Positions 53,962-62,741 of a stretch of DNA of 64,000 nucleotides are shown in pieces. This DNA comes from Cyclobacterium jeungdonense (GTDB taxonomy: Bacteria; Bacteroidota; Bacteroidia; Cytophagales; Cyclobacteriaceae): positions 62,001 through 126,000 of the forward strand of contig NZ_WMCD01000005.1 in NCBI RefSeq assembly GCF_010994275.1, given 5' to 3'. Each line of letters begins with the position of its first letter. Position 1 is the first letter of the stretch. The translations under genes and the position numbers were made by a program. Under the pieces are notes generated by a model that had not been told where the DNA came from, did no database searches, and saw nothing but the letters and a program-made list of their open reading frames with translations.

Positions 53962-54312
53962 ATGGAAACGAATAGACAGGATTTCTTAAAAAAATTTAAT
54001 GAAGCCTTTGCAACTAGTGATGTGGATTTTATCCTAACCGCTGTTTCGGATGATATACTTTGGACCATCGCCGGGGACAAGGTTATTCAGGGGAAAGATC
54101 AGTTTGCCAGTAGCTTACATGAAATGGCTTCACCGGAGCCCATGAAATTGAAAATCCGACACCTTATCACGCACGGAAAAGAAGCAGCGGTGGAGGGAAC
54201 CATGACTACACCTAATGGGAAAACCTATTCCTTTTGCGATATATATACCTTTAATGGCTTCAAGGATGCCCAAATAAAGGAAATGAAGAGTTATGTGGTT
54301 GAAGAACATTGA
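53962..54312 (+). CDS. SnoaL-like/NTF2-like family protein
   Basis: 116 residues. The NTF2-like cone fold is indicated by DFLKKFNEAFATSDVDFILTAVSDDILWTIAGDKVIQGKDQF and the closing strand TYSFCDIYTFNGFKDAQIKEMKSYV. Typical of small SnoaL-like isomerase/hydrolase-fold proteins with no fixed function. 71 bases after the third VOC gene; may be the last gene of that operon. Confidence 0.85.
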   Translation: METNRQDFLKKFNEAFATSDVDFILTAVSDDILWTIAGDKVIQGKDQFASSLHEMASPEPMKLKIRHLITHGKEAAVEGTMTTPNGKTYSFCDIYTFNGFKDAQIKEMKSYVVEEH

Positions 54313-54469
54313 TGCAAAAAAGTAGTTTTCCTGCCTTTATCTGCAGGGAATAGCACGTCGGTTGTAAATTTTCAAAGTGCTGCAGGAGTTTTATCCTGTG
54401 TTTCCAGCTTTTGCTCCCTGTAATGTCAAGCATCCAGTTCTGGCTCCCCTGGTTTGAAGGGCATGATAT

Positions 54470-55327
54470 TTAGTTTCGCTTTTTTGTTGGCTCCATAATG
54501 AAGGTTGATACCTGTAGGACCACCTTGGTGGAGCGTAACCGGTGCCCCATGCCCCGGGTAATCAGGAGTCGGGCTTGCGGCCATACAGCTGCCAGTTGTT
54601 TTGCGTTGGAATAGTGGACACGATCATCTTCCTTGTCGTGAATAATCAGACCGGGACTGGACAGGTTCCTGGCCAGTTGCGCTAACTCAAACGTTTCCAG
54701 GCCGCCAGGCGTGGAACCCTTCATTTCCTCAGTCATCCGATGCATCGTCCCTGGATTCAGGCACAGTGTCTTCCGAAATAATGAGACCAAATCATTGAGA
54801 CTAATCGGGGGAGCCATCAATACCCATTTTTTTATTTCCGGCAGCGGATGTCTGGAAGAGGCGTATAGCAACGAAAGACTGCCCAGGGAATGGCCCACCA
54901 CGGCTTCGAAATTACCCTGTCCATTCATCATCCGATGGATTAGTTCCGCATTTTCAGGTATGGTAAATTGCTTTCCTCCACTCAAGCCATGCCCAGGTGC
55001 GTCAAAAGCAAATAAGGTAAATTCGGAGCCAATCAGCATTTCGACCAGGGGTTTCCATCTTGCGGAAAGGCTTTGCCATCCATGAACCAAAAGTACTTTT
55101 TTGGGACCCGTTCCCCAGGTGTACGTACGGATGGATTGCCCGTGAAAATCTACATCACTCTGACTTGCGGTCTGAAGGAATTCCAGCTCTTCCCGATTAA
55201 TTTCCCGGGGTTTTGGGGTACAAAATAGTTTAAAAACGGTTTTTCCACCCTTTCGTGGCCAAAATCGAGTAAGGGCATTAAGATACATCCCCAAAAACCG
55301 ATATACAAATGTTTCCTTACTCACCAA
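54470..55327 (-). CDS. Alpha/beta hydrolase
   Basis: 285 residues. VLLVHGWQSLSARWKPL (oxyanion HGW), FAFDAPGHGLSGG, the nucleophile Ser in VVGHSLGSLSLLYA, acidic residue likely in IIHDKEDDRVHY, and His in ITRGMGHRLRSTKVV. The first ~45 residues form an extra helical segment. An esterase or lipase-like activity is inferred. It starts 20 bases after the MFS stop and is probably co-transcribed with it, perhaps detoxifying a compound exported by the transporter. Confidence 0.87.
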   Translation of the reverse strand: MVSKETFVYRFLGMYLNALTRFWPRKGGKTVFKLFCTPKPREINREELEFLQTASQSDVDFHGQSIRTYTWGTGPKKVLLVHGWQSLSARWKPLVEMLIGSEFTLFAFDAPGHGLSGGKQFTIPENAELIHRMMNGQGNFEAVVGHSLGSLSLLYASSRHPLPEIKKWVLMAPPISLNDLVSLFRKTLCLNPGTMHRMTEEMKGSTPGGLETFELAQLARNLSSPGLIIHDKEDDRVHYSNAKQLAAVWPQARLLITRGMGHRLRSTKVVLQVSTFIMEPTKKRN

Positions 55328-55347
55328 ATCTAAAAATTTATCATCCT

Positions 55348-56583
55348 CTATTTTTCTACTCCTGCCTTTACGGGTACTTTTTCCAGCACCGCTTCCGTGT
55401 CTACCACTTTAATTTTTCGAATCAAGGGAATACAGGACAAACTGAGAAGAATCGCAGCATATCCCACCCATTCAAAATGCATCAATTTACCATCTACCCC
55501 TTCTACCAATACCATGCCTGCCAAAAAGGAGGCTATTCCAGCACTCAATTGCTGGACAGAAGAATTAAAACTCAGGAAACTTCCCCTGTTCTCGGACTTG
55601 GCAGTACCGGTGATCAAAGCGGCAGCAGGGACCATTCGACCGTTTGAGGTAATAAAGAAAAACGTGGAAACAAGCAGAGCAAACAGGATCGGGGTCACAC
55701 CCATTTGGGTTAGAATGGCAATGGGAATCACATTCAAGCTCATAAATACGGTAAATACCTTAACCTTTCCATAGGCATCGGTCAATCTTCCCACCCAGGG
55801 GGAAGTAAATACGGTGAAAAATCCCCCTGCCATGTAAATATAGGTCAATTGTATTTCGGAAAATCCCACATTGGATACCATAAATGGGCTTAAAAACGGA
55901 ATGATCATGAACTGCCCCAACATCATCAGTACGGTGAGCGATATGGCGCGCATCTGATTGCCATTGCTGGTAACCCTGCGGATGACCTGCATCGGACTGG
56001 GCCTGGAATCGACTTGCTGAATATGTGCGGTAATGGAAGGCACAAATCGGTATATCAGCCCGAGGATAAGCAAGGCTAGAAATGCCAAAAAGAAGAAAGG
56101 CGCATGCCAGTTGGAAAGGCTGGCAATAAATAAGCCAAAAGGAACCCCAATAACCGAAGCGACAGAAAATGCTGCCATGACCAGGCCCATGGCCCTGCCC
56201 CTTCGGCCATCAGGAATGGCATCTCCAATCACTGCAAATATTAATGCAGAAGTAAGCCCTCCAAATAATCCGGAAACAATTCGGGAAACCAACAACAGCA
56301 AATAATTAGGTGAAAGGGCACAGGCCAGGGTTCCGACTAAGAAACCGACAAAAACCCATAAGAAAATGCTCCGTCGGTCGTATTTATCCAAGATAAAGGC
56401 CCCAATAAAACTGCTAATTCCAGCGCTAAAGGTATAGGAAGACACCAACAGGCCAAATTGCTGGGGAGAGATGTCAAAGACACGCATCAATTGCGGACCC
56501 AAAGGCATCATGATCATGAAATCCACTATATGGGTAAAATTAACCGCTGCCAGTGTCCAGAGTAAAAGTTTTTCCTTATTCAT
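55348..56583 (-). CDS. MFS transporter, AraJ/drug-proton antiporter-like
   Basis: 411 residues, about 12 membrane helices. Motif A-like GAFILDKYDRRSIFLW after helix 2 and FAVIGDAIPDGRRGRAMGLVMAAFSVASVIGVPFGLFIA in helices 4-5 match the DHA1 drug-efflux branch (AraJ/Bcr-like). Substrate unknown. First gene of a two-gene unit with the hydrolase. Confidence 0.9.
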   Translation of the reverse strand: MNKEKLLLWTLAAVNFTHIVDFMIMMPLGPQLMRVFDISPQQFGLLVSSYTFSAGISSFIGAFILDKYDRRSIFLWVFVGFLVGTLACALSPNYLLLLVSRIVSGLFGGLTSALIFAVIGDAIPDGRRGRAMGLVMAAFSVASVIGVPFGLFIASLSNWHAPFFFLAFLALLILGLIYRFVPSITAHIQQVDSRPSPMQVIRRVTSNGNQMRAISLTVLMMLGQFMIIPFLSPFMVSNVGFSEIQLTYIYMAGGFFTVFTSPWVGRLTDAYGKVKVFTVFMSLNVIPIAILTQMGVTPILFALLVSTFFFITSNGRMVPAAALITGTAKSENRGSFLSFNSSVQQLSAGIASFLAGMVLVEGVDGKLMHFEWVGYAAILLSLSCIPLIRKIKVVDTEAVLEKVPVKAGVEK

Positions 56584-57026
56584 TCCCTTAAAATATCTTC
56601 AGTGAAAACCGGATAGGCAGACCGAAAGTTCTAAGCCTGGACAATAAACTTAAGCCTGTATAAATACGTAACCCTATCGGGTACCTATTTGAATAGGCTC
56701 CGGCCTATTCTCAATTTTGTCTACAAAATGGCTTATTTCCTGATATTTTGGCTTCTGTAGCGTTTTCCTTTCAATAAATCTAGCTACCTTTACAAGATTA
56801 TAAAAGAAACGGGTAAGATAACAGCCGGTAAAAACGAGAATTACGCCCTTTTCCGCATCTTAAACCATCCTCCAAAATCGTCCTTTATGAGCAGATAGGA
56901 ATCTTTCCGACTGCAAAATTCTCAAATGGATACCTGATCAAAATTCGCCTAAGACCCGACTTTTCTTTTTACAACAAATCATCTTATTATTTTTGGCCGA
57001 CATGGCCATTTGAACCATGCTATTAC
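56584..57026. other. 443-base divergent intergenic region with a UCCG tetraloop hairpin
   Basis: Between the MFS gene and the DEAD-box gene. A hairpin with perfect 8-base arms, GAATAGGC-TCCG-GCCTATTC, is at 56691-56710; its C(UCCG)G loop is of the very stable UNCG type. A TACCTTTA box near 56787 could start a ~230-base leader for the DEAD-box gene, as in cold-shock helicases. No gene was seen here. Confidence 0.5.
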
Positions 57027-58259
57027 ATGACATTTAAAGAACTAAATTTAATCGATCCATTACTGAAGGCACTTCAGGATAAAAATTACGTTGAGCCGAC
57101 GGCCATTCAGCAGAAAGCCATACCGCAGATTTTAGCCAAAAGAGATATTCTGGGAAGTGCCCAGACAGGTACTGGCAAAACGGCCGCATTTGCCTTACCT
57201 ATCATCCAATTACTGCACACCGACCATTCACAGGAAAGGGGACGTGTCGCTATCAAATCACTGATCGTCACACCTACCCGGGAACTAGCCATTCAAATCC
57301 ATGAAAACCTGGAATTTTACGGAAAGTACACCCGACTCAAGCATGCCGTCATTTTTGGTGGGGTAAAACAAGGCTCTCAGGTAAGCGCCCTGAACCGAGG
57401 CGTGGACATATTGGTAGCCACTCCCGGAAGACTTCTGGATCTGATCAACCAAGGATACATCAAACTGGATCAGATAAAGTTATTCGTACTGGATGAAGCC
57501 GACCGAATGCTGGACATGGGCTTTATCAATGACATCAAAAAACTCTTAAAATTGCTGCCGGCAAAAAGGCAATCGCTCTTTTTCTCCGCCACCATGCCTG
57601 CCAATATTGTAGAACTTTCGGATAAAATCTTAACCAACCCTGTTAGAATAGAAGTAAGTCCGGTTTCCTCTGCAGCCGAAACCCTGCAACAAAAAGTATA
57701 TTTCACCAATAAGTCTACCAAGAAGGATTTATTATTCCATATTTTAAAAGACAAAAATATGGATCAGGTGCTGTTGTTTTCCCGAACCAAACATGGAGCG
57801 GATAAAATTACCAAAAATCTGAAAGCCGCAGGCATTCAGGCAGCAGCTATCCACGGCAACAAAGCACAAAATCACCGGCAAAAAGTATTGAGTCAGTTTA
57901 AGGACGGCAGCATCCGGGTCCTGGTAGCAACGGATATTGCAGCCAGAGGGATCGACATCGATAAGTTGCAATACGTGTTGAATTACGATATTCCAGAAGA
58001 TCCGGAAACCTACGTACACCGGATAGGCCGGTCAGGAAGAGCAGGAGAGACCGGTACGGCCATCTCCCTATGCGAGCCGGAAGAAAATACGGACCTGAGG
58101 GCCATAGAAAACCTGATCCATCAAAAAATTGAGGTGGCGGATAACAACCCTTTTCCCCAGACCGACAAACCCATGTCGGCGCAGGAAAAGAAAGAGCACA
58201 ACAAAGAAAAACAAAGGAAAAAGCAGGCCTTTTTTTCCAACCGGAAAAATTCACGGTGA
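57027..58259 (+). CDS. DEAD-box RNA helicase, RhlE type
   Basis: 410 residues. Q motif (FKELNLIDPLLKAL...PTAIQQKAIP), Walker A SAQTGTGKT (44-52), PTRELAIQI, TPGRLLDL, DEAD in FVLDEADRMLDMGF, SAT in FFSATMP, then ATDIAARGIDIDKLQYVLNYD and HRIGRSGRAGETG. The basic C-terminal tail (KKEHNKEKQRKKQAFF) fits RhlE. Remodels RNA in ribosome assembly or cold adaptation. The long leader fits cold-inducible helicases but that is inference. Confidence 0.95.
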   Translation: MTFKELNLIDPLLKALQDKNYVEPTAIQQKAIPQILAKRDILGSAQTGTGKTAAFALPIIQLLHTDHSQERGRVAIKSLIVTPTRELAIQIHENLEFYGKYTRLKHAVIFGGVKQGSQVSALNRGVDILVATPGRLLDLINQGYIKLDQIKLFVLDEADRMLDMGFINDIKKLLKLLPAKRQSLFFSATMPANIVELSDKILTNPVRIEVSPVSSAAETLQQKVYFTNKSTKKDLLFHILKDKNMDQVLLFSRTKHGADKITKNLKAAGIQAAAIHGNKAQNHRQKVLSQFKDGSIRVLVATDIAARGIDIDKLQYVLNYDIPEDPETYVHRIGRSGRAGETGTAISLCEPEENTDLRAIENLIHQKIEVADNNPFPQTDKPMSAQEKKEHNKEKQRKKQAFFSNRKNSR

Positions 58260-58315
58260 GAACAAATTCACTTGCGTTCGATCATATAATAATATCACCG
58301 TCCGAACAAAATCAA

Positions 58316-58334
58316 ATCCCCACTGACAGGGGAT
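58316..58334. terminator. Weak bidirectional terminator between DEAD-box and DUF5995 genes
   Basis: ATCCCC pairs with GGGGAT around ACTGACA. On the minus strand it is followed by TTTGATTTTG. It lies between convergent genes. Confidence 0.45.
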
Positions 58335-58537
58335 AAGGGGAATTTTGTAACGTAAACAACCGAAATACAAACGGATACAAGTTTAAAATATTCGAAAAAA
58401 TTCTCCTGATTCTGGTCGGAACAGACTCTTCGCCCCATTAGGAAGGGGAAATTAGTTCCAATTTGGCTTAGGTAAAGAAGGAAACCGCTTGACAAAATAA
58501 ACGCCATCATTGGTAAGTATAAAAATCGAATTGAGGA

Positions 58538-59233
58538 TTAAAGGTAACTGATAAACTGCTTGCCTCTATGTGTTACCAGGATTTCCTGTTCTTTGCGAAT
58601 GCGATCCCGGTGCTCCTGACCCGGACTGGACAATAGTTGAAGGTTGACTTGCCAAACTTCATTTCTCCAGGAACTGATAAGCTTTGAAAGCAACCATTCA
58701 TCTGCCCTGCACATAATGATGTCCAGGGCGGCCATGCTCCAGGAGGAGGGATTTACGATACTATCCTGCACCGAGTCAATGGTTTGAGCAATTATTTCGT
58801 TTACCAATTCGTGGTCCTTCTTTAGCGTTTGTTTATGGGTTTCTGGCAACTGGAACCAGTTTTCCGCCAAACAATCATACAAAGCCAACGGCAGATCGTA
58901 ATTAATGTGGGCATTTACTCCGAGTAGCAAATTTTGGATAACATTGATCTCCGGGTCCTTACTGGCGTCATGAACCTGGCGCCAAACCATGGGAGATAAT
59001 TCCGGATTCTGATCGTAATGCTTCAGCGCATCAAAATAATACTCGGAAAATCGGATGAGTAATTGAGACACCCAGGGTGCATGGAAAAATTGGCCCTTAT
59101 TGACGGCCTCGTGCATGGCTTGGCTCATCATGGAATAACAGCCCAAAAATACATGCCGCCGGTCACCGGTGCTTTTCCACCCGTCAACTCTTTCTTTCAT
59201 GGTCAGTAATAGGGATGGGATATCCTGCATCAT
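58538..59233 (-). CDS. DUF5995 family protein
   Basis: 231 residues, all-helical. The family pattern is seen in GQFFHAPWVSQLLIRFSEYYFDALKHYDQNP and NLLLGVNAHINYDLPLALYDC, whose NAHINYDL motif is the most conserved part, followed by DHELVNEIIAQTIDSVQ. DUF5995 proteins have no known role; the conserved His/Asn/Asp residues suggest a metal or catalytic site. It stands alone, 142 bases from the mod operon. Confidence 0.75.
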   Translation of the reverse strand: MMQDIPSLLLTMKERVDGWKSTGDRRHVFLGCYSMMSQAMHEAVNKGQFFHAPWVSQLLIRFSEYYFDALKHYDQNPELSPMVWRQVHDASKDPEINVIQNLLLGVNAHINYDLPLALYDCLAENWFQLPETHKQTLKKDHELVNEIIAQTIDSVQDSIVNPSSWSMAALDIIMCRADEWLLSKLISSWRNEVWQVNLQLLSSPGQEHRDRIRKEQEILVTHRGKQFISYL

Positions 59234-59375
59234 GGGTTAATTTTTTAGGATTGAACCAGCAACTACGATCACCAAACAGTAGCTTTAAGCCGCTGGTTAC
59301 ACTAGGTATATACCTTGACTGTTTTCAAATTTCAATATACTGATCCTGGCAAAAAATCAAATCATACAGAACCCT

Positions 59376-60050
59376 TTATGATTGAAAAAAATGCCGGGGC
59401 TCTCCGTCAAAACTGAATTTTCCATTCTCCATTACCAGTACCCGCTGTGCCATGCGGCTAATTTCCGATGCATCATGGCTCACCAGAAGCGTAGTAAGCC
59501 CGTATTCATTATGAAACTGAACCAGGTATTCCTGTAGTTTGGCCCGCATTTTCATATCCAGTGCAGAAAAAGGCTCATCCAATAAAAGTATTTTGGGTTT
59601 CCGTATCATGGCCCGGGCCAAAGCCACCCGTTGCTTCTGCCCGCCCGACAATACGGATGGCTTTTTGGAAGCCAGCTTTTTCAATCCAACCCTTTCCAGT
59701 AATTCCTGCACAATTACTGGGTTTTGGCCTTTGCTCAAAGCAAATTCCAGATTTTCGGAAATGCTCATATTGGGAAAAAGCGAATGCTCCTGAAATACCA
59801 TCCCAATATTTCGCTTTGTGGGTTTCAGGTTGACAGCTTCGGTTTGTGAATACCAAACTTCCCCGTCTACTTTCAACAAACCCCGTTCAGGCTTCATCAG
59901 ACCGGAAATCAGGCGCAGGATACTGGATTTTCCCGCTCCGGAAGGTCCATAGATCCCAATCAATTCCCCATTCTCAATTTGACAGGAAACCTGCAATTTC
60001 ATTTTGCCTTCCGGCCCGAATAATGATTTTTCCAGCACCAAGTCAATCAT
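59376..60050 (-). CDS. modC: Molybdate ABC transporter ATP-binding protein
   Basis: 224 residues. Walker A GPSGAGKSS (35-43), ABC signature LSGGQKQRVALARAM, Walker B KILLLDEPFSALD, switch His in LLVSHDASEI. At 224 residues it lacks the C-terminal Mop-like domain of E. coli ModC, which is common in shorter homologues. Energises molybdate uptake with ModB. Overlaps modB by eight bases, the last gene of the operon. Confidence 0.93.
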   Translation of the reverse strand: MIDLVLEKSLFGPEGKMKLQVSCQIENGELIGIYGPSGAGKSSILRLISGLMKPERGLLKVDGEVWYSQTEAVNLKPTKRNIGMVFQEHSLFPNMSISENLEFALSKGQNPVIVQELLERVGLKKLASKKPSVLSGGQKQRVALARAMIRKPKILLLDEPFSALDMKMRAKLQEYLVQFHNEYGLTTLLVSHDASEISRMAQRVLVMENGKFSFDGEPRHFFQS

Positions 60051-60717
60051 AGCTCAGAACTCTGCTTTTATCACGATTCAGCCAATAGGTAATCAGCAAA
60101 ACCAGAAAGGAAAATCCAATAAGAATCAAACTGTAGGTATTGGCCTGCGCATAATTCATGGCTTCCACTTCGTTATAAATGGCGACTGCAATCACTCGCG
60201 TTTCGTCGGGAATGTTTCCTCCCACCATCAATACCACCCCAAACTCCCCCACGGTATGTGCAAAAGACAAAACACCGGCTGTAAGCAGTGCACTCTTCAT
60301 ATTGGGAAGCATGACCCTGCTTAAGGTGACCCACCTTCCTTTACCCAAGGTTTGGGTAGTATCAATCCAGGCCTTTGGAATTCCGGTAAACCCGGAACGC
60401 AAGGGCTGAACCATAAAAGGCAAACTGTAAATAACAGAGGCCAGCACCAATCCCGGAAAAGTAAATACCAGCCGTAGATCAAAATAGCGATCCAGGAAGT
60501 CGCCCACCGGATTTTCCGGACTAAAAAACAAGAGCAGGTAGAACCCCAAAACCGTAGGAGGCAAAACCAAGGGTAAACTGACAATCGCCTCTACCACATA
60601 CTTAATCCGAAGCCTGCTAAAAGCCAGCCAATAGGCCAAAGGAATGCCAATCAGGAAAAGGATTAGGGTGGTAAACAGTGCCAGCCTCAGGGTGAGAAAG
60701 AAGGGGCTAAAATCCAT
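60043..60717 (-). CDS. modB: Molybdate ABC transporter permease
   Basis: 224 residues, five membrane helices. LPLVLPPTVLGFYLLLFFSP is the ModB substrate-gate region, and FTGIPKAWIDTTQTLGKGRWVTLSRVMLPNMKSALLTAGVLSFAHTVGEFGVVLMVGG carries the EAA-type loop that docks on ModC. Its ATG shares one base with the modA stop (TGATG), so translation is coupled. Confidence 0.95.
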   Translation of the reverse strand: MDFSPFFLTLRLALFTTLILFLIGIPLAYWLAFSRLRIKYVVEAIVSLPLVLPPTVLGFYLLLFFSPENPVGDFLDRYFDLRLVFTFPGLVLASVIYSLPFMVQPLRSGFTGIPKAWIDTTQTLGKGRWVTLSRVMLPNMKSALLTAGVLSFAHTVGEFGVVLMVGGNIPDETRVIAVAIYNEVEAMNYAQANTYSLILIGFSFLVLLITYWLNRDKSRVLSYD

Positions 60718-61490
60718 CAGATTGAAGGTTGGGAAAATCCAAAATAGCGAAAAATACCAATCGCCTTTTCACCTTTTAAAAACTCCATAAAGGCATACGA
60801 TTCCGGACTACTTTCCCCGTGACTGGTAACTACCGCACCCTGTACTAAGGGAGAATGACTTGATTCCGGAATTAAAAAATATGATTTCTGAAGCTTCTTC
60901 ATGGCGGGCGAGAGGGCCAAAGATAACGCAATAATTCCCAGATCTGCCGCTCCGGTAGAGACAAATTGGGCAGCCTGAGAAATGTTTTCTCCTTTTACAA
61001 ACAAGGGAGCCAGCCTTTCATACAACCCATAAAAGGCCAGGGACTCCACCGCCCGTTTTCCGTAAGGAGCATGATCGGGATTGGCGATTGCTATCTTCCT
61101 TACCCAGGACTGCTGAAAAGCCTCCATCCCAAGATCCTTTACATCATACTTTTTGCTCCATACCACCAGCCTGCCTACTCCGTATAAATAAATTTCAGAT
61201 GCCGTCATGCCCTTTTCGGCCAGTAATTCCGGATAGCGCACATCCGCCGACATGAAAATATGAAAAGGTGCCCGGTTGGAAAGCTGTTCATATAATTTCC
61301 CGGAGGATCCATAAATGGGCTTAACGGTGATTTCCTTTTCATGGTTAAAAACCAAAATAATCGAGTCCAGAGCAAATTTTAGGTCCGAAGCTGCAGCTAC
61401 CAAAACCGGAGGCTCCCGGTGCGCATTTGCTGATTGAAAGAAAATCACAAAACTCAAAAACAAAAAAATCACTTTACCTTTCCTTTTCAT
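60717..61490 (-). CDS. modA: Molybdate-binding periplasmic protein
   Basis: 257 residues from ATG 61490 (MKRKGKVIFLFLSF), which begins the signal peptide ending SANA; an in-frame ATG at 61526 overlaps the previous gene and would spoil it. Binding motifs: VAAASDLKFALDSII and IYGSSGKLYEQLSNRAPFHIFMSADVRYPELL, whose Ser residues bind the oxyanion in ModA. Captures molybdate (or tungstate) in the periplasm. Confidence 0.93.
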   Translation of the reverse strand: MKRKGKVIFLFLSFVIFFQSANAHREPPVLVAAASDLKFALDSIILVFNHEKEITVKPIYGSSGKLYEQLSNRAPFHIFMSADVRYPELLAEKGMTASEIYLYGVGRLVVWSKKYDVKDLGMEAFQQSWVRKIAIANPDHAPYGKRAVESLAFYGLYERLAPLFVKGENISQAAQFVSTGAADLGIIALSLALSPAMKKLQKSYFLIPESSHSPLVQGAVVTSHGESSPESYAFMEFLKGEKAIGIFRYFGFSQPSI

Positions 61491-61512
61491 AGATAGTCTT
61501 TGATTACAAAAA

Positions 61513-62022
61513 TTATTCTCTCGCATCTTTTATTTCTATTTCAATAACTTCTCGTACCCACCTGGCCTGCTTTTTTTCATGGGCAACCACCAATCGCAGA
61601 GGGCCAACCCCTGGTCTGAGTGGGTCCCCATTTATCAAAAATGCAAGGAGAACAGACTGATCGGTAAAGGACGGGTCAATCTCTGGCAAGGCAAATACAA
61701 CCTTGTACCCATCCCGGGCATGAATTAGAATGTATTTAGACAGGTTTTCTCCTCTCAGAGCTCCTTCCATTGGCATACCTGTTCTGTTCAACAGTTCCCA
61801 AAGATCAACCCCCTGGTAGATGACTTGATCGCCATTTTGGTTTTTGACCACCACTTCCCGAAGACCCTTTGCTACCAAATCTTCCATAGCCAAGTCCATC
61901 GGTGGTCCTGGCTGGCCGCTTATTCGAAGGTGTGTCGGGCCCTGATCTTGCGCTAACATCAATTTTGGCAAGCTTAGCATCATCATCAGGGTCAGAAGGC
62001 TGACCGTAATTGTAGATTTCAT
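61513..62022 (-). CDS. Exported sulfite oxidase-fold (molybdopterin-binding domain-like) protein without cysteine
   Basis: 169 residues with a signal peptide (to about 24, LMLAQD). The body follows the oxidoreductase molybdopterin-binding (SUOX) fold: LRISGQPGPPMDLAMEDLVAKG, VIYQGVDLWELLNRTGMP, GYKVVFALPEIDPSF and PLRLVVAHEKKQARWVREVIEIEI. It has no cysteine at all, so the Mo-ligating Cys of sulfite oxidase is missing and catalysis by that route is excluded. Its place as first gene of the mod operon suggests a role in molybdate or cofactor handling. Confidence 0.78.
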   Translation of the reverse strand: MKSTITVSLLTLMMMLSLPKLMLAQDQGPTHLRISGQPGPPMDLAMEDLVAKGLREVVVKNQNGDQVIYQGVDLWELLNRTGMPMEGALRGENLSKYILIHARDGYKVVFALPEIDPSFTDQSVLLAFLINGDPLRPGVGPLRLVVAHEKKQARWVREVIEIEIKDARE

Positions 62023-62043
62023 GAAAGAAACAACAGAATGAAT

Positions 62044-62071
62044 ATCGATATGTTTATAAATATATATCGAT
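62044..62071. promoter_or_regulatory. Candidate ModE operator ATCGATAT-N12-ATATCGAT
   Basis: Perfect 8-base arms (62044-62051, 62064-62071), 22 bases before the first gene of the mod operon. The long spacing and TAT-rich arms resemble ModE sites (TATAT-N-ATATA type). It would let molybdate-bound ModE repress uptake. Confidence 0.6.
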
Positions 62072-62084
62072 TTTGGTTAAAAGC

Positions 62085-62111
62085 AAAAACCACCACCTTT
62101 TGGGCAGTGGT
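62085..62111 (-). terminator. Intrinsic terminator after the ModE-like gene
   Basis: On the minus strand ACCACTGCC pairs with GGTGGTGGT (two G-U) and runs into TTTTTGCTTTT. It separates the ModE-like gene from the mod operon promoter. Confidence 0.65.
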
Positions 62112-62147
62112 CCACTATTCGGAATGCCATGGGAAATAGGAGAGGAA

Positions 62148-62486
62148 TTAAATACTATCCAGGATTTCAACTTCCTCTTCCGTTATCTTTTCTAACTTTT
62201 CGGACAACTTTTCAAACTTCACAATGAGGTTTCTGGCATGTTCCGTGATTTCTGCCCCCCCGCCTTTTTCTCCCCCTTTTTTCAGGAGGACGTAAGGCTG
62301 GCTTCCCCGGCTGTTGAGGTCATTGATCATCTCCCAGGCTTTTTTGTAGGACATGCCCATTTGCTGGGCGGCTTTGGAAAGAGATCCTTCGGACTGGATC
62401 AGGGTAAGGAGTTGCAGCCTTCCCGGACCGAAAAATTTCTCCTGATCCAGGGTAATCCAACACCTGATTCTTAGTTTTTTTTCCAT
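62148..62486 (-). CDS. ModE-like molybdate-responsive regulator, DNA-binding domain only
   Basis: 112 residues: a winged helix of the ModE N-terminal type, FGPGRLQLLTLIQSEGSLSKAAQQMGMSYKKAWEMINDLN, then GGEKGGGAEITEHARNLIVKFEKL. The molybdate-binding Mop domains of full ModE are absent, so it may sense molybdate indirectly or with a partner. Divided from the mod operon by its own terminator but on the same strand. Such short ModE proteins are found next to mod genes in many bacteria. Confidence 0.9.
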   Translation of the reverse strand: MEKKLRIRCWITLDQEKFFGPGRLQLLTLIQSEGSLSKAAQQMGMSYKKAWEMINDLNSRGSQPYVLLKKGGEKGGGAEITEHARNLIVKFEKLSEKLEKITEEEVEILDSI

Positions 62487-62612
62487 GAGCTAAATTTTGA
62501 AGCAGGGTTTTAAGATGAAAGAAAACGTATACCGGGCCATAATAAACTGACAGCGATCCGGAACGCATTCTATATCCAGAATTAAAAATACGATCCTTTT
62601 TGCTATTTTTGA

Positions 62613-62738
62613 ATGAATCATTTAACTCTACCCAGAATTAATTCTGACATTTTTGTGGAATTATTTATGGGTGATCCGTTTCTAACCATTTATAAGGAAA
62701 ATGGTGAATACTTAAATCCGAATATCGGGCAATTGTAG
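62613..62738 (+). CDS. Possible small protein of 41 residues
   Basis: ATG 62613 to TAG 62738, reading MNHLTLPRINSDIFVELFMG to GEYLNPNIGQL. Not recognised. A -7-like TATTTTTG ends one base before the ATG, and a small hairpin terminator follows within five bases, giving a self-contained unit. No strong ribosome site, and a leaderless message would be needed. Could also be a small RNA with a chance ORF. Confidence 0.35.
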   Translation: MNHLTLPRINSDIFVELFMGDPFLTIYKENGEYLNPNIGQL

Positions 62739-62741
62739 CAT

